Below are positions 48,571 to 57,339 of a stretch of 64,000 nt of DNA, piece after piece. Position 1 is the first letter of the stretch. The number at the start of each line of letters is the position of its first letter. A program made the translations under genes and the position numbers. Below the pieces are notes generated by a model. It was not told where the DNA came from. It did not search any database and saw nothing but the letters and a program-made list of their open reading frames with translations. This stretch comes from Chloroflexota bacterium (lineage in GTDB: Bacteria; Chloroflexota; Dehalococcoidia; Lucifugimonadales; Lucifugimonadaceae), in the NCBI GenBank assembly GCA_029262735.1, contig JAJCYY010000001.1, positions 97,278 through 161,277 of the forward strand, written 5' to 3'.

Positions 48571-49620
48571 ATGTCGATTGCAGACCGGCTGATCGCGGAC
48601 AGCGAACCGGCGTACCTGATCGCAGAGATCGGCCACAATCACGGCGGATCACTCCAGCGAGCGTTTGAAATGGTCGACACAGCTATTGCCTCGGGCGCAG
48701 ACGCCGTCAAGTTCCAGACTCGTGTTCCTGTCGATGTGTATGCGCAGGGATCTCAACCTGGCGCGTACGGGTTCAAATCAGACAACCCGAACTGGACCGA
48801 TGGAACATACGGCGTGCACCGTGAAAAGCTCGAATTTTCTCACCTCCAGTGGGAAGAGCTGTTCGAGTACTGTCGCGAGAAGCGAGTTACTGCGTTCAGC
48901 ACGCCGTTCGATTTCAAAAGCCTGGACCGACTCGGGCGCCTTGGCGTTCCTGCGTTCAAAATCGCCAGTGGTGACGCCACCAACACACCGCTGATCCGGC
49001 ACGCAGCCGCGGTTGGTGTGCCGTTGATTATCTCAACCGGCGGATGCAACCAGGCCGAGGTCGACACCATCGTGAACGTCGTCTCGAAAACCTCAACGTC
49101 ATTTGCCCTCCTCCAATGCACCTGTATCTATCCTGCCCCGACCGATGCGTTGAATCTGCGAGTGATCGAATCGTACCGAGAGCGCTACCCGAACGTGGTC
49201 ACCGGACTATCGACACACAACAAGGGATGGGCGCCTACGCTGACCGCATTTGCGCTCGGCGGTCGAATATTCGAGCATCACTACACCAACGACCGCACCT
49301 GGAAAGGCACTGACAATAACTTCTCCCTGACACCTGGTGATTTCTCTGCTCTTCGGACGGCATGCGATGAATCGCTACTGGCGTTGGGCAACCCGGACAA
49401 AGCCCAGGATGAGCGAGAGAAAAGTTTCACGATTGAGCGCAGGAAAGCGCTCTACTGGAATCGGACAATCAGAAAAGGCCAGCAGATCTCAACAGAAGAC
49501 CTGATCCCGCTCTGCCCGGGCACCGGTGTGTCTCCGCACGCAATAAACAGGCTCGTCGGTCGTTACGCAAAGCGAGACATCACTGAGAGAAAACGGGTTG
49601 ACTGGAACGATGTGGACTAG
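48571..49620 (+). CDS. neuB: N-acylneuraminate/nonulosonate synthase, NeuB family
   Basis: 349 residues. AYLIAEIGHNHGGSLQRAFE (residues about 14-33) is the NeuB start motif with the Glu and catalytic His; DAVKFQTR, GVPAFKIASGD and LLQCTCIYPAP are the conserved strands. A C-terminal SAF/antifreeze-like domain begins near residue 285 (RKALYWNRTIRKGQQIS). It condenses a hexose derivative with phosphoenolpyruvate to make sialic, legionaminic or pseudaminic acid. The frame is open far upstream; the ATG at 48571 is chosen by homology, with a poor SD, and 48487 is an alternative. The matching activase NeuA is at 52287. Confidence 0.9.
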   Translation: MSIADRLIADSEPAYLIAEIGHNHGGSLQRAFEMVDTAIASGADAVKFQTRVPVDVYAQGSQPGAYGFKSDNPNWTDGTYGVHREKLEFSHLQWEELFEYCREKRVTAFSTPFDFKSLDRLGRLGVPAFKIASGDATNTPLIRHAAAVGVPLIISTGGCNQAEVDTIVNVVSKTSTSFALLQCTCIYPAPTDALNLRVIESYRERYPNVVTGLSTHNKGWAPTLTAFALGGRIFEHHYTNDRTWKGTDNNFSLTPGDFSALRTACDESLLALGNPDKAQDEREKSFTIERRKALYWNRTIRKGQQISTEDLIPLCPGTGVSPHAINRLVGRYAKRDITERKRVDWNDVD

Positions 49621-49636
49621 CCCGATCTACTTGGGA

Positions 49637-50110
49637 TCAGGCTGCCTCATCAACAAACTCAGGAAACTCGAACATCTGATCACCCGTTCCATCCGAACGG
49701 ACCCGGTAGCAAAACACCAGTGCGCCCTGGTTGACGAGACGATCCACAGTTTCACTGAGCTGCATTCGCAGTCCGTTTCCTTTCTCGTGCTCAAGCCTGA
49801 ACGCTACCGGTTCGGACTCCGGCCAGAACCACAGTGAATCTCCATCGTCTCCGTTGAACAGGAATCCCGGATCGCCGGATGAAGCCAATCGGTTCTGTGT
49901 GATTGCCGGCGAATAGAAAACTGTCTGGTCGTCTTCCCCGGCGGCCGGCACAACCATCTGTCCGGCAAGTTCACATGTGAGATCGGCGACGCTCATGAGT
50001 TCAGCATCGCACCAATCCGGGATGATCGATACATGACCGATTTTCTGATTCCGAGCTCCGGGGTCGATTCGATAGGCCTTGATGCCGTAGTCGATGCTGC
50101 GTGAATTCAT
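49637..50110 (-). CDS. Unassigned protein, possibly virion-related
   Basis: 157 residues, no family recognised. Beta-rich with acidic loops (IPDWCDAELMSVADLTCELA, GFLFNGDDGDSLWFWPESE, ALVFCYRVRSDG). The ATG at 50110 begins where composition becomes protein-like; the frame is open to 50251. No strong SD. It lies between NeuB (convergent) and a small coiled-coil gene. Function unknown. Confidence 0.45.
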   Translation of the reverse strand: MNSRSIDYGIKAYRIDPGARNQKIGHVSIIPDWCDAELMSVADLTCELAGQMVVPAAGEDDQTVFYSPAITQNRLASSGDPGFLFNGDDGDSLWFWPESEPVAFRLEHEKGNGLRMQLSETVDRLVNQGALVFCYRVRSDGTGDQMFEFPEFVDEAA

Positions 50111-50277
50111 TACCAGAGTTTTGCTTTTGCGTCGAACAGTCTCATGTGCGCCTGCCCACATAGCACGCGAGCACAACACACATAGTTCGAGCCACAGCGT
50201 TGACACTGCAGTTGTGTCCAGCTGCGGAATGGCCGATAAATGAAGGTACACGGTGGGAGGCTGGGAGGCAGTGCGCT

Positions 50278-50610
50278 ATGACTGTGTTGACGACACTAAA
50301 TGGTTTCTTGCTCTGGACCTGGGGCTGTATGCGCTCCTGGCTGGAAATAGGTCGGCATATACGTGAGCTTGAAGTGGAGCTTAAGTATCAGGCCGCGACG
50401 CGCAGAGCCGAGGATGAGCGTCTCCAGGAGTCCATAACTGCGGTCATTGCATCACAAAAGGCTGGAAGAGAAAGTATCTATCGGCGAATCGACGATTTGG
50501 ACCGAGCCCAGCAAAAACGGATTGACGACTGGGCGTTGCAACTTTCCGGTCAGATTAATCAGCTATACGCTGCTGTCGCGAACGCACCGCTAAAGGTCAG
50601 GGAAGGCTGA
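50278..50610 (+). CDS. Small coiled-coil protein with hydrophobic N-terminus
   Basis: 110 residues. A short hydrophobic N-terminus (LTTLNGFLLWTWGCM) precedes a long charged coiled coil (IRELEVELKYQAATRRAEDE, and RESIYRRIDDLDRAQQKRID). GGGAGG lies nine bases before the ATG. The pattern fits a membrane-tethered coiled coil; a phage lysis-accessory role is possible but unproven. Confidence 0.5.
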   Translation: MTVLTTLNGFLLWTWGCMRSWLEIGRHIRELEVELKYQAATRRAEDERLQESITAVIASQKAGRESIYRRIDDLDRAQQKRIDDWALQLSGQINQLYAAVANAPLKVREG

Positions 50611-50628
50611 GCCAAACGGCACATCCGC

Positions 50629-51267
50629 TCACGATAGTTCGAGCTTCGACCTGGTGATCGCTTTTGGCATGACAATTCCGCCGGAAAGAGTGATCTGCAT
50701 CGCCTCACCCGTGCTCATCGCAACGTCGAGTATGTCCTCAATGGGCAAGAACGCCACCCAGCCAGAGTTTGGCAATGGCGCAGTTGGCAAAAACACCGAA
50801 CCCCAGGTTGAACCGTCCTCGAACACAACCGTAGAGGTCAGGAATCCAATCGCCCACATCCCGCGCCTTGGATATTCGACCTGCACAACCCTGTTGAAAC
50901 CGGTCTGGCCGCCAGGGTTAAATGCCGTCGAAACATCCTTCCCGACCCGGTAGATCGGTCCGGCGAACGGAGTCCGCTCAGCTGCGGAACCGAACAGTGT
51001 CAACACTCGTCGCCCCGGACTGCTCAACAACACCATCCCGATGAGAAATGGCAGAAACAGGATGACTGCTACCGTCACGATGGGCAGGAAAACGTCGGAA
51101 TCACCAAAGAAGAACGGTTCCAGTGCACCGGCTACCGTTCCATAGATCCAGGCGATCACGGCAAGGGCTATGAGGAACGGCGCCATGTACAGGAGGCCAG
51201 AAAAGACCCTGCCGCGAATAAAGTCGTTGAACGAAATACATCCGCCCAAGAATCCTCTAAATATCAT
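50629..51267 (-). CDS. DUF502-family membrane protein
   Basis: 212 residues. Two membrane helices (GLLYMAPFLIALAVIAWIYG and FLPIVTVAVILFLPFLIGMVLL, residues about 24-85) are followed by the DUF502 soluble part with PFAGPIYRVGKDVSTAF and WGSVFLPTAPLPNSGWVAFL. The family is widely conserved and uncharacterised. GGAG is eight bases upstream of the ATG. Host-type gene. Confidence 0.85.
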   Translation of the reverse strand: MIFRGFLGGCISFNDFIRGRVFSGLLYMAPFLIALAVIAWIYGTVAGALEPFFFGDSDVFLPIVTVAVILFLPFLIGMVLLSSPGRRVLTLFGSAAERTPFAGPIYRVGKDVSTAFNPGGQTGFNRVVQVEYPRRGMWAIGFLTSTVVFEDGSTWGSVFLPTAPLPNSGWVAFLPIEDILDVAMSTGEAMQITLSGGIVMPKAITRSKLELS

Positions 51268-51445
51268 CGCTGTTAACTCCGGGCATGGTTGATCCGACCA
51301 GTGCGAGACCCAACCCGCCTCTCTTTGTTCGACGCGACTACGAAGGGTGAAGATTCAATGCAAGAGAACCGGAACCGAAATCCGAGTACGAACTGGCGTA
51401 AAAGTAACTTGTAGCCGGACCGTACAGAAGACGGCCTCTACTTAG

Positions 51446-52048
51446 CTATGGCGCGGCCAGGATCGTAACTTCAGTAGTCAACTTGCCTTCGAGTGCCACG
51501 TCAGCGCGTGAGGTGCCCGAGACCGTTTTGATCTGGCACGAGGCGGCTGTCGGGTGCTGCGCATTGACCGTTGGTGCGGTGAACGATGTCAATTGGTCGG
51601 GTGTGATGACGGTTTCGGTGAATTCGGGCGTGAGCTTTAGTATCAAGGCACCTTCTGCGGTCAGCAGTTCGACAACGAAACCGGAAGGCCTGTCCGAGAG
51701 GTCGATCGCCGATCCTCCAGTGTTGGTTACGGATCCATTCACGTTCAGCCGCTCGTTTGGACCATCCGGATTCGGCACACCGGGAAAGAATCGCTCGCAT
51801 ACCAGCGTGTCTACTCGTAGAACCTGCGGCGATGGAGTTGGTGTAGGTGAGGGGCGCGGGACGTTTGTCGCCGTTGCGAGCGGTATCGCGGTTGGCGACG
51901 GTAGCGGCACGTTCGTGGCCGATGGTAACGGCGAAACGGTTGCCTGTACCGGGCCTGTGGAAGGCGTCGGGCGAACATCCGAGCTCCCCTGGCAAGCTGC
52001 GAGCAGCAAGGTCACTATCGATAGACCGGTCAGGATAACTATTTTCAC
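51446..52048 (-). CDS. Putative lipoprotein with FxLYD-like domain
   Basis: 200 residues. A lipoprotein signal peptide ends in LLLAAC (residues about 14-19). A Pro/Thr/Ser linker follows (about 25-75), then a beta-sandwich-like domain with LNVNGSVTNTGGSAIDLSD, PSGFVVELLTAEGALI and LTSFTAPTVNAQ, which resembles extracellular FxLYD/DUF-type domains that carry conserved 'V.G.V.N.G' strands. GTG start with GAGGGACG upstream. Surface protein of unknown role. Confidence 0.7.
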   Translation of the reverse strand: MKIVILTGLSIVTLLLAACQGSSDVRPTPSTGPVQATVSPLPSATNVPLPSPTAIPLATATNVPRPSPTPTPSPQVLRVDTLVCERFFPGVPNPDGPNERLNVNGSVTNTGGSAIDLSDRPSGFVVELLTAEGALILKLTPEFTETVITPDQLTSFTAPTVNAQHPTAASCQIKTVSGTSRADVALEGKLTTEVTILAAP

Positions 52049-52286
52049 GAACTGGCGTCCCTCTCAGCTTTCATTCTTGACTCGCAGGACTGGCATCGAA
52101 TCCCGATGTTGTGTGATCTGAGCCTCAACTGTCTGGACGAATTCGAGCAAATGTTTGTTCCGCGCGTGCTTCCTTGCGTGAACGTTCCCGGCGTATGCAG
52201 AACACCGGTGTCATGACCGGGGTGTTGTCAACGTAAGAATGGTCGAAAATGTCTACAAAGCAGTGTGTTGAAGGGAGGGGCGAGCG

Positions 52287-53069
52287 GTGAGCGAAACAGT
52301 TGCGCTGATTCCAGCAAGAGGGGGCAGCGCTCGAGTTCCAGGGAAGAACATCCGCCACTTAGACGACGTCCCGCTCATTGCTTACACAATCTCGCTGGCG
52401 AAACAGAGCGGAGAGTTCAGCCGGGTGCTCGTCTCCAGTGACGACACACGGATTCTGGAGATCGCCAACAGTTACGGTGCTGACGTTCTGCGGAGACCAG
52501 AAGAGTTTGCCATCGGCAGTTCACCTGACATCCGGTGGGTGACGCATGCCCTCGATGTGCTCAAGCAGGCCGAATGCAGCGTAGTTTATTCGATCCTCCG
52601 CCCGACCTCACCGTTCAGAACTACCGATACGATCAGACGTGCGTTCAAGCTGTGGAACAACGCTCGGCGCCGAGGCTACACGTCGCTGCGAGCGGTCGAA
52701 CCAGTCTCGCAGCATCCCGGAAAGATGTGGCGACTGCACGGCGACGAACTGGTTTCGTTGTTGCCGCAACCCGCCCGACAGCCGTGGCACGACTCACAGT
52801 ACACAGAACTGCCGACAGTCTATGTACAGAACGCATCGCTCGAGATTTCGCACACTCAAACCCTTGAAGACACGGGCACAATTTCCGGGCATCGTGTCCT
52901 CCCATTCCTTACCCGCGGCTATGAAGGATTCGACATCAACACTGAGCTCGACTGGGCAATGGCAGAGCTCCTGTTGCAGAGAGGCGATGTGAAGCTGCCA
53001 GATGTGATCCGGTCACCGGATCCGGTCGCGAACGAGTACAGGTCGGTTTCTCGAAACGGATCGTCCTGA
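52287..53069 (+). CDS. neuA: CMP-nonulosonate (acylneuraminate) cytidylyltransferase
   Basis: 260 residues. The signature ALIPARGGSARVPGKNIRHL (residues about 6-25) is the CTP-binding start of NeuA/PseF-type enzymes; VSSDD and LRPTSPFRTTDTIRRAF follow, and the late FDINTELDWAMAE closes the fold. It activates a nonulosonic acid with CTP before transfer to a glycan. GTG start with a GGGAGGGG SD. Together with NeuB 2.7 kb upstream on the same strand this supports a nonulosonate pathway, although the intervening genes are on the other strand or unrelated. Confidence 0.9.
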   Translation: MSETVALIPARGGSARVPGKNIRHLDDVPLIAYTISLAKQSGEFSRVLVSSDDTRILEIANSYGADVLRRPEEFAIGSSPDIRWVTHALDVLKQAECSVVYSILRPTSPFRTTDTIRRAFKLWNNARRRGYTSLRAVEPVSQHPGKMWRLHGDELVSLLPQPARQPWHDSQYTELPTVYVQNASLEISHTQTLEDTGTISGHRVLPFLTRGYEGFDINTELDWAMAELLLQRGDVKLPDVIRSPDPVANEYRSVSRNGSS

Positions 53070-53176
53070 GAAGCCGTCGATGAGTTAACATCTCCGCTTC
53101 AGGCCGGTGCCGACAGCTCTCGCTGACGCGCCAATCGTCGTCACTCGGTGCAACTCCGGAGAAAGCAGTATCTACG

Positions 53177-54100
53177 ATGCAGACCAATGTTCTTGGAAAA
53201 ACGGGCCTAAAAGTGAGCCGACTGGGCATTGGGCTCTCAGAGACCGGGTTCAATCTCTCCGAATCCGAAGAGTCACAGGCCCGAGAGGTCATCAATGCGG
53301 CGCTCGATCAAGGGATCAATTTTCTGGATACCGCAGCGTGCTATGACCTGAGCGAAGAGCAGGTCGGTGCAGCGGTCTCTCATCGTCGCGACGAATTTAC
53401 TCTTGCAACAAAAGCCGGTCACTACATTCCTAGAGGCGAAGGGGAAGACTGGACCGCAGAAATAGTCACGCAAAGTATTGAGCGATCCCTCAAGCGGATG
53501 AAGACGGACCGCGTCGACCTGCTCCAACTCCACTCATGCTCAGTCGAAATACTGGAGCGCGGTGAGGTTATCGAAGCACTGCAGAAGGCGCGGGACGCTG
53601 GCAAAACGCGGTTTATCGGCTACTCGGGCGACAATGAGAGTGCAGAGTGGGCCGTTAACTCGGGCATCTTCGACACGCTGCAGACATCGTTCAACCTGGT
53701 GGACCAGAAAGCCCGTTCTGTAGTTCTGCCAGCGGCGAAGGAACAAGGCATGGGCGTCATCATCAAGCGCCCGATCGGCAATGCCGTCTGGGGTGCGCCA
53801 CAGGACCCAAAGCCTTACACCCACAACCCGACATACACCGAAGAGTATTTCCGGAGGGCTGGCAAGATGCAGGCCGAGGGCCCGCTGCCATCAGAACCGG
53901 ATGACCGCATATTGACCGCTCTGGGTTTCGTGCTCGCGCACGACGAGGTTGATGTGGCGATAGTTGGCACGCAACGTCCAGCGCACCTGGAATCGAACAT
54001 CGAGATGGCAAATAGCCGTCTACCTATATCCACTGAAGCGGTGCAGGCATTGCATGAGCGCTATGACCGGCTTGCAGACAACTGGGAACAACGCGGCTAG
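53177..54100 (+). CDS. Aldo/keto reductase
   Basis: 307 residues. The TIM-barrel AKR tetrad is visible: Asp and Tyr in NFLDTAACYD, Lys in LATKAGHY, and His in LLQLHSC. The C-terminal segment VLAHDEVDVAIVGTQRPAHLESN is the NADPH-binding region of AKR-like family members. It follows neuA by 107 bases on the same strand and might act in sugar precursor synthesis, or be unrelated. The substrate is not predictable. Confidence 0.9.
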   Translation: MQTNVLGKTGLKVSRLGIGLSETGFNLSESEESQAREVINAALDQGINFLDTAACYDLSEEQVGAAVSHRRDEFTLATKAGHYIPRGEGEDWTAEIVTQSIERSLKRMKTDRVDLLQLHSCSVEILERGEVIEALQKARDAGKTRFIGYSGDNESAEWAVNSGIFDTLQTSFNLVDQKARSVVLPAAKEQGMGVIIKRPIGNAVWGAPQDPKPYTHNPTYTEEYFRRAGKMQAEGPLPSEPDDRILTALGFVLAHDEVDVAIVGTQRPAHLESNIEMANSRLPISTEAVQALHERYDRLADNWEQRG

Positions 54101-54112
54101 CAAGCCCAAGCG

Positions 54113-54547
54113 CTAGGTGGATATGACCGCTGAATTCAGGCTAACTTCCGATATCACGTAGCCGGCGCCGTGAATTGGCCTGATCTTCACACCGGGCTGT
54201 CGCATTCGGTTCAACTTGGCCTTGAGTCTGTAGACATATGATTTGAGGTTGCCCTCCTGTCTCCCAGGGTCAAGGCCAATCGCTTCGCAGAGTTGGCTTT
54301 TTGTCACGAGGCTGCCACGGCTGCGCAGTAGAGCGTCGAGGATCCGCGCTTCTATCTCTGAAAGATCGACGAACTCGCCGTTTGCATGGTAGCGGCGTAT
54401 CTCGGCTCGGAAGACTGGGACAGTCGAAACTCGCTCATAGGGAGTCGCAGACGGTCTGCCTGCCAGTTCCATGAGCTCCTTCGCCACGTCAATCAGCTGG
54501 TCAGCCAACTGTGATATTTCAGCGACAGGCTTGGATTCATTAGTCAT
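54113..54547 (-). CDS. Winged-helix (OmpR/PhoB-type) DNA-binding protein without receiver
   Basis: 144 residues. The C-terminal 80 residues are a winged helix of the Trans_reg_C type: DLSEIEARILDALLRSRGSL, VTKSQLCEAIG, NLKSYVYRLKAKLNRM, IHGAGYVISEV. There is no receiver domain in front; instead there is a helical segment (EISQLADQLIDVAKELMELA). The ATG at 54547 is the likely start, with weak SD support. Convergent with the aldo/keto reductase. Target unknown. Confidence 0.75.
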   Translation of the reverse strand: MTNESKPVAEISQLADQLIDVAKELMELAGRPSATPYERVSTVPVFRAEIRRYHANGEFVDLSEIEARILDALLRSRGSLVTKSQLCEAIGLDPGRQEGNLKSYVYRLKAKLNRMRQPGVKIRPIHGAGYVISEVSLNSAVIST

Positions 54548-54981
54548 CCTGCACGTTCCAATCATCCAAACTGGCGGTTCCTGGGCCTTCGAAAATGATC
54601 GTACGAACGCTGTAAAACGATTTGGACTAGCTCATCAGCTGTTCGTACAAGCGGTCCTGTTTTCCCGACAATCATCCACCTAAAACTGTCTGATAATCAT
54701 ATCTACCGTTACCCAACTGTCACTCTTGTTTCCCTTACATGCTTCTACGGATTTTCGGTCAAATGTAACTGAAATCGTCGCAATTTGCTGACCGAATAGT
54801 CACTAATGGCTCATGCGAACATCGAGTATCTATTACTTACAAGTCACTAAAGGGATTGCCCCGGATGTGCTGCAACCCAGGGAACCGAATATCCGGCAAC
54901 CGCTTCGAATCAGAATCGCGAATCCAGAACGGAATCTTCGCAGAACCACCTCGAAATCAACTGTGATCGCAGGTGGAGAGA
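54548..54981. other. AT-richer intergenic region before tRNA-Leu
   Basis: 434 bases between the winged-helix gene and the 3' end of tRNA-Leu. The middle (about 54600-54840) is clearly AT-richer than its surroundings. No gene, terminator or duplicated tRNA fragment was found. It may hold part of an old integration junction. Confidence 0.4.
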
Positions 54982-55070
54982 TGGTACCGAGGGTGGGAGT
55001 CGAACCCACACGCCCTTTTTGAGGGCCGCGGGGTTTAAGCCCGCTGCGTCTACCGTTCCGCCACCCCGGC
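54982..55070 (-). tRNA. tRNA-Leu (UAA)
   Basis: The 89-nt minus-strand sequence folds as a class II tRNA: an acceptor stem starting GCCGGGG, a D-arm, an anticodon stem GCGGG/CCCGC with loop CUUAAAC giving anticodon UAA, a long variable arm (GGCCCUC...GAGGG-type hairpin), a T-arm GTGGG-TTCGACT-CCCAC, and an encoded CCA end. Read from anticodon position, it decodes UUA/UUG. The integrase gene starts 98 bases away on the side of its 5' end. Confidence 0.93.
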
Positions 55071-55168
55071 AAGCTCACAAATTTCAGTTCACCTATGCGA
55101 TTTCATCAACGCCACTGAGCGACTCTTGCGCCAGTTGACAGCACCAAAAGACAGCAACCAGCTTCGGA

Positions 55169-56323
55169 TCACCCCCACAGCGCAGAATCCATCCGCTCCG
55201 CCGCATCCCGCTTCAACTGAGGCACCACGCTCGCATACGTGTTCATTGTCACATGAATTTGACTGTGACCTAACGTTTCCATGATGGTGCGCATATCCAC
55301 GCCAAGCGCAAGCAATACCGTTGCAGCACCGTGTCGCAAGTCATGGAAGCGCATCCGCTGCAACCCCGCGGCCTTGAGCAGTGTCTGGAACCGCCGCGTA
55401 ACGTTATAGCCAATCAACGGCTCTCCCTGCGGTGTGGTGAACATCAGGTCGCCCCAGATGCCGCCTTGCCAGTCTCCACCGGACTCCAACCGCTCCTCAA
55501 GCTGTCTCACACGCCAACGCTCAAGCGTCTCAACTAGACGGACCGGCAGAAAAAGCGTCCGCCTGGATCGTTTCGTCTTGGTCTCGCCTATCACGAACTC
55601 CGAGCCGATCCGCTGCAACGTCCGTGCCACGCTCAAGATCCCTTGCGTCGCGTCAAAATCGCTCCAACGCAGGCCTAGACACTCACTCTGGCGCAGGCCC
55701 ATACCTAGCGCCAGCGCATACAGAGGAGACAGCCTGTCGCTAGCGGTTGCTACCAATAGGCGCTTGGCATCTTCCAGTGTTAGCGCGGTCACCTCATACT
55801 GTTTGGCCGGAGGCTGCTTCACCAACGTGGCCGGGTTTCGCGCTATCAGGTCTCGGCTCACCGCTACGTCCAAAGCCTGACGTAGCACCGTCAATTGATT
55901 CCGGACCGTCTTTGGCGCAAGGCCATCTGCCAATCTCGCGTTTCTGTACCGTTCGATGTCCTGGGCCGTCAGTTTCGCAAGCCTTACCGATCCCAGCGCG
56001 GGCTTGAAGTGGAGCCGGATCATCGCCTCATACGCCCGATAGGTCTTGGGGCGAACGCTGTCGGCTACGGTTTCGCGGAGCCAGTGCCCCAGCCACTCAC
56101 CAATTTTTAGCCTTTCGTTGTCAAGCGGAAGGTTGCGAGAAAGCCTGAACTGCTGCTCGCGGAGCAGTTCACGGACCTGTTTCTCGCTGCGCCCATAGAG
56201 ATACTTCCTCTTTCGCCCTTGTCCGGCAGGGACAAAGAACTGGCCCACCCAACGACCGTCTGCCCTGCGATAGACGGACCCTGCGCCATTGCTCTGCTTC
56301 CTGCCTCTACTGTTCCTGGCCAT
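55169..56323 (-). CDS. Tyrosine-family integrase
   Basis: 384 residues. An N-terminal AP2-like arm (GSVYRRADGRWVGQFFVPAG) binds arm sites, followed by a SAM-like core-binding domain (GEWLGHWLRETVADSVRPKT) and a catalytic domain: Arg in GMGLRQSECLGLRW (about 230), HDLRHGAATVLLALG (His-x-x-Arg) and LGHSQIHVTMNTYA (His and nucleophile Tyr). All catalytic residues are intact. Its 3' end faces the 5' end of tRNA-Leu. Overlaps the upstream gene by 17 bases. Integrates or excises the island. Confidence 0.95.
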   Translation of the reverse strand: MARNSRGRKQSNGAGSVYRRADGRWVGQFFVPAGQGRKRKYLYGRSEKQVRELLREQQFRLSRNLPLDNERLKIGEWLGHWLRETVADSVRPKTYRAYEAMIRLHFKPALGSVRLAKLTAQDIERYRNARLADGLAPKTVRNQLTVLRQALDVAVSRDLIARNPATLVKQPPAKQYEVTALTLEDAKRLLVATASDRLSPLYALALGMGLRQSECLGLRWSDFDATQGILSVARTLQRIGSEFVIGETKTKRSRRTLFLPVRLVETLERWRVRQLEERLESGGDWQGGIWGDLMFTTPQGEPLIGYNVTRRFQTLLKAAGLQRMRFHDLRHGAATVLLALGVDMRTIMETLGHSQIHVTMNTYASVVPQLKRDAAERMDSALWG

Positions 56324-57032
56324 CTTGCACCTCAGTGTTGAGTGTTTCGTCGCCGCCCAGTCCCTCTACGACGTAGTCCCTCCAATCAGAGGACATTCGC
56401 TCGTCTGCTTCCTCGATGCCAAGTTTCCACTTGGCGTAGACGCTCGCTCTCTCGGCCATATCGCTGGTACCGGTGAATGCGTCGAAGCGAAGAAAGTAGA
56501 ACGCAGGCGCGAACCGCGCCCCCGCGTCGAACATCCGCTTGTTGCCTGGAATCCAGGGCTTGAACCTAATCAGCATGTCAAGGTCTTCGGTAAAAGGCGG
56601 TTCAATCCCGGCGTCGTGGGCCTGTCGCTTTCGATCTCCGTATTCAGCGATCAGTAACAACTGCGAAATCGGATTCAATGCGTTCAAAGACGTTCTAAAA
56701 AGCCGCGCTCGTTTCATCTCGTGCCGGTACAAGTTCCTGCCAATAATCGCAACGCATACCAGGTCAAGGTCGGAGAAGTACTCGAACTCCTCCGCAGACA
56801 AGCAGTCCTCACCGTCCCAGGGCGACCAATGAACCGCGCTGAATGTTGAACCTGGTGGTGATGATTTCGTTCGCAGATCGCGTACGGCCTTCTCAACTGT
56901 TCGCAACGAGATCGCGTCCGCACCGTGACTCTTAACGATTGCCGCATGGATTGATCGAGCGGACTGCTCAGGGCTGCGCCGCCAGAAATGCTCGACCTCA
57001 GATCGATATTTATTAGTTGGTCGCCCGGCCAT
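56307..57032 (-). CDS. Unassigned island protein upstream of the integrase
   Basis: 241 residues. The N-terminal part could be a helical DNA-binding domain (SEVEHFWRRSPEQSARSIHA, ISLRTVEKAVRDLR). The middle (YFSDLDLVCVAIIGRNLYRH, LNPISQLLLIAEYGDRKRQA) recalls regulator-like coiled helices. Overlaps the integrase gene by 17 bases, so the two are co-transcribed. Divergent from the excisionase; a regulatory role in satellite induction is plausible. No named family. Confidence 0.55.
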   Translation of the reverse strand: MAGRPTNKYRSEVEHFWRRSPEQSARSIHAAIVKSHGADAISLRTVEKAVRDLRTKSSPPGSTFSAVHWSPWDGEDCLSAEEFEYFSDLDLVCVAIIGRNLYRHEMKRARLFRTSLNALNPISQLLLIAEYGDRKRQAHDAGIEPPFTEDLDMLIRFKPWIPGNKRMFDAGARFAPAFYFLRFDAFTGTSDMAERASVYAKWKLGIEEADERMSSDWRDYVVEGLGGDETLNTEVQDGQEQ

Positions 57033-57147
57033 TGTTACGGTTTTTGCGCACTCTTAAGAAGGTTACTCGGTCTATTACGGCGCTACTAACCCCAATATAG
57101 TCCCTATATACGTACATGTCCACTACGAAACGAAAGGGTACAGGCCA

Positions 57148-57339
57148 ATGACCGATGCGATCCTGCTCACGCCAGAAGAAGCCGCCGACCAACTGTCGAT
57201 TAGCCGCTCCAGTCTCTATTTGCTTCTGACCAAGGGAGAACTCGAAAGCGTCAGAATCGGGCGCTCTCGACGGATCACAAAACAGGCCCTGCTTGATTAC
57301 GTCGAGCGCCTGCTTTCGGAGTCCGAGATCAGTGCTTGA
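57148..57339 (+). CDS. Excisionase / AlpA-like helix-turn-helix protein
   Basis: 63 residues, a single winged MerR-type HTH: LTPEEAADQLSISRSSLYLL followed by GELESVRIGRSRRITKQALL, the standard pattern of excisionase-family (HTH_17) proteins. In satellites this position is held by AlpA/Xis, which triggers excision and expression. AAAGG precedes the ATG. The downstream primase gene starts inside its last codons. Confidence 0.88.
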   Translation: MTDAILLTPEEAADQLSISRSSLYLLLTKGELESVRIGRSRRITKQALLDYVERLLSESEISA

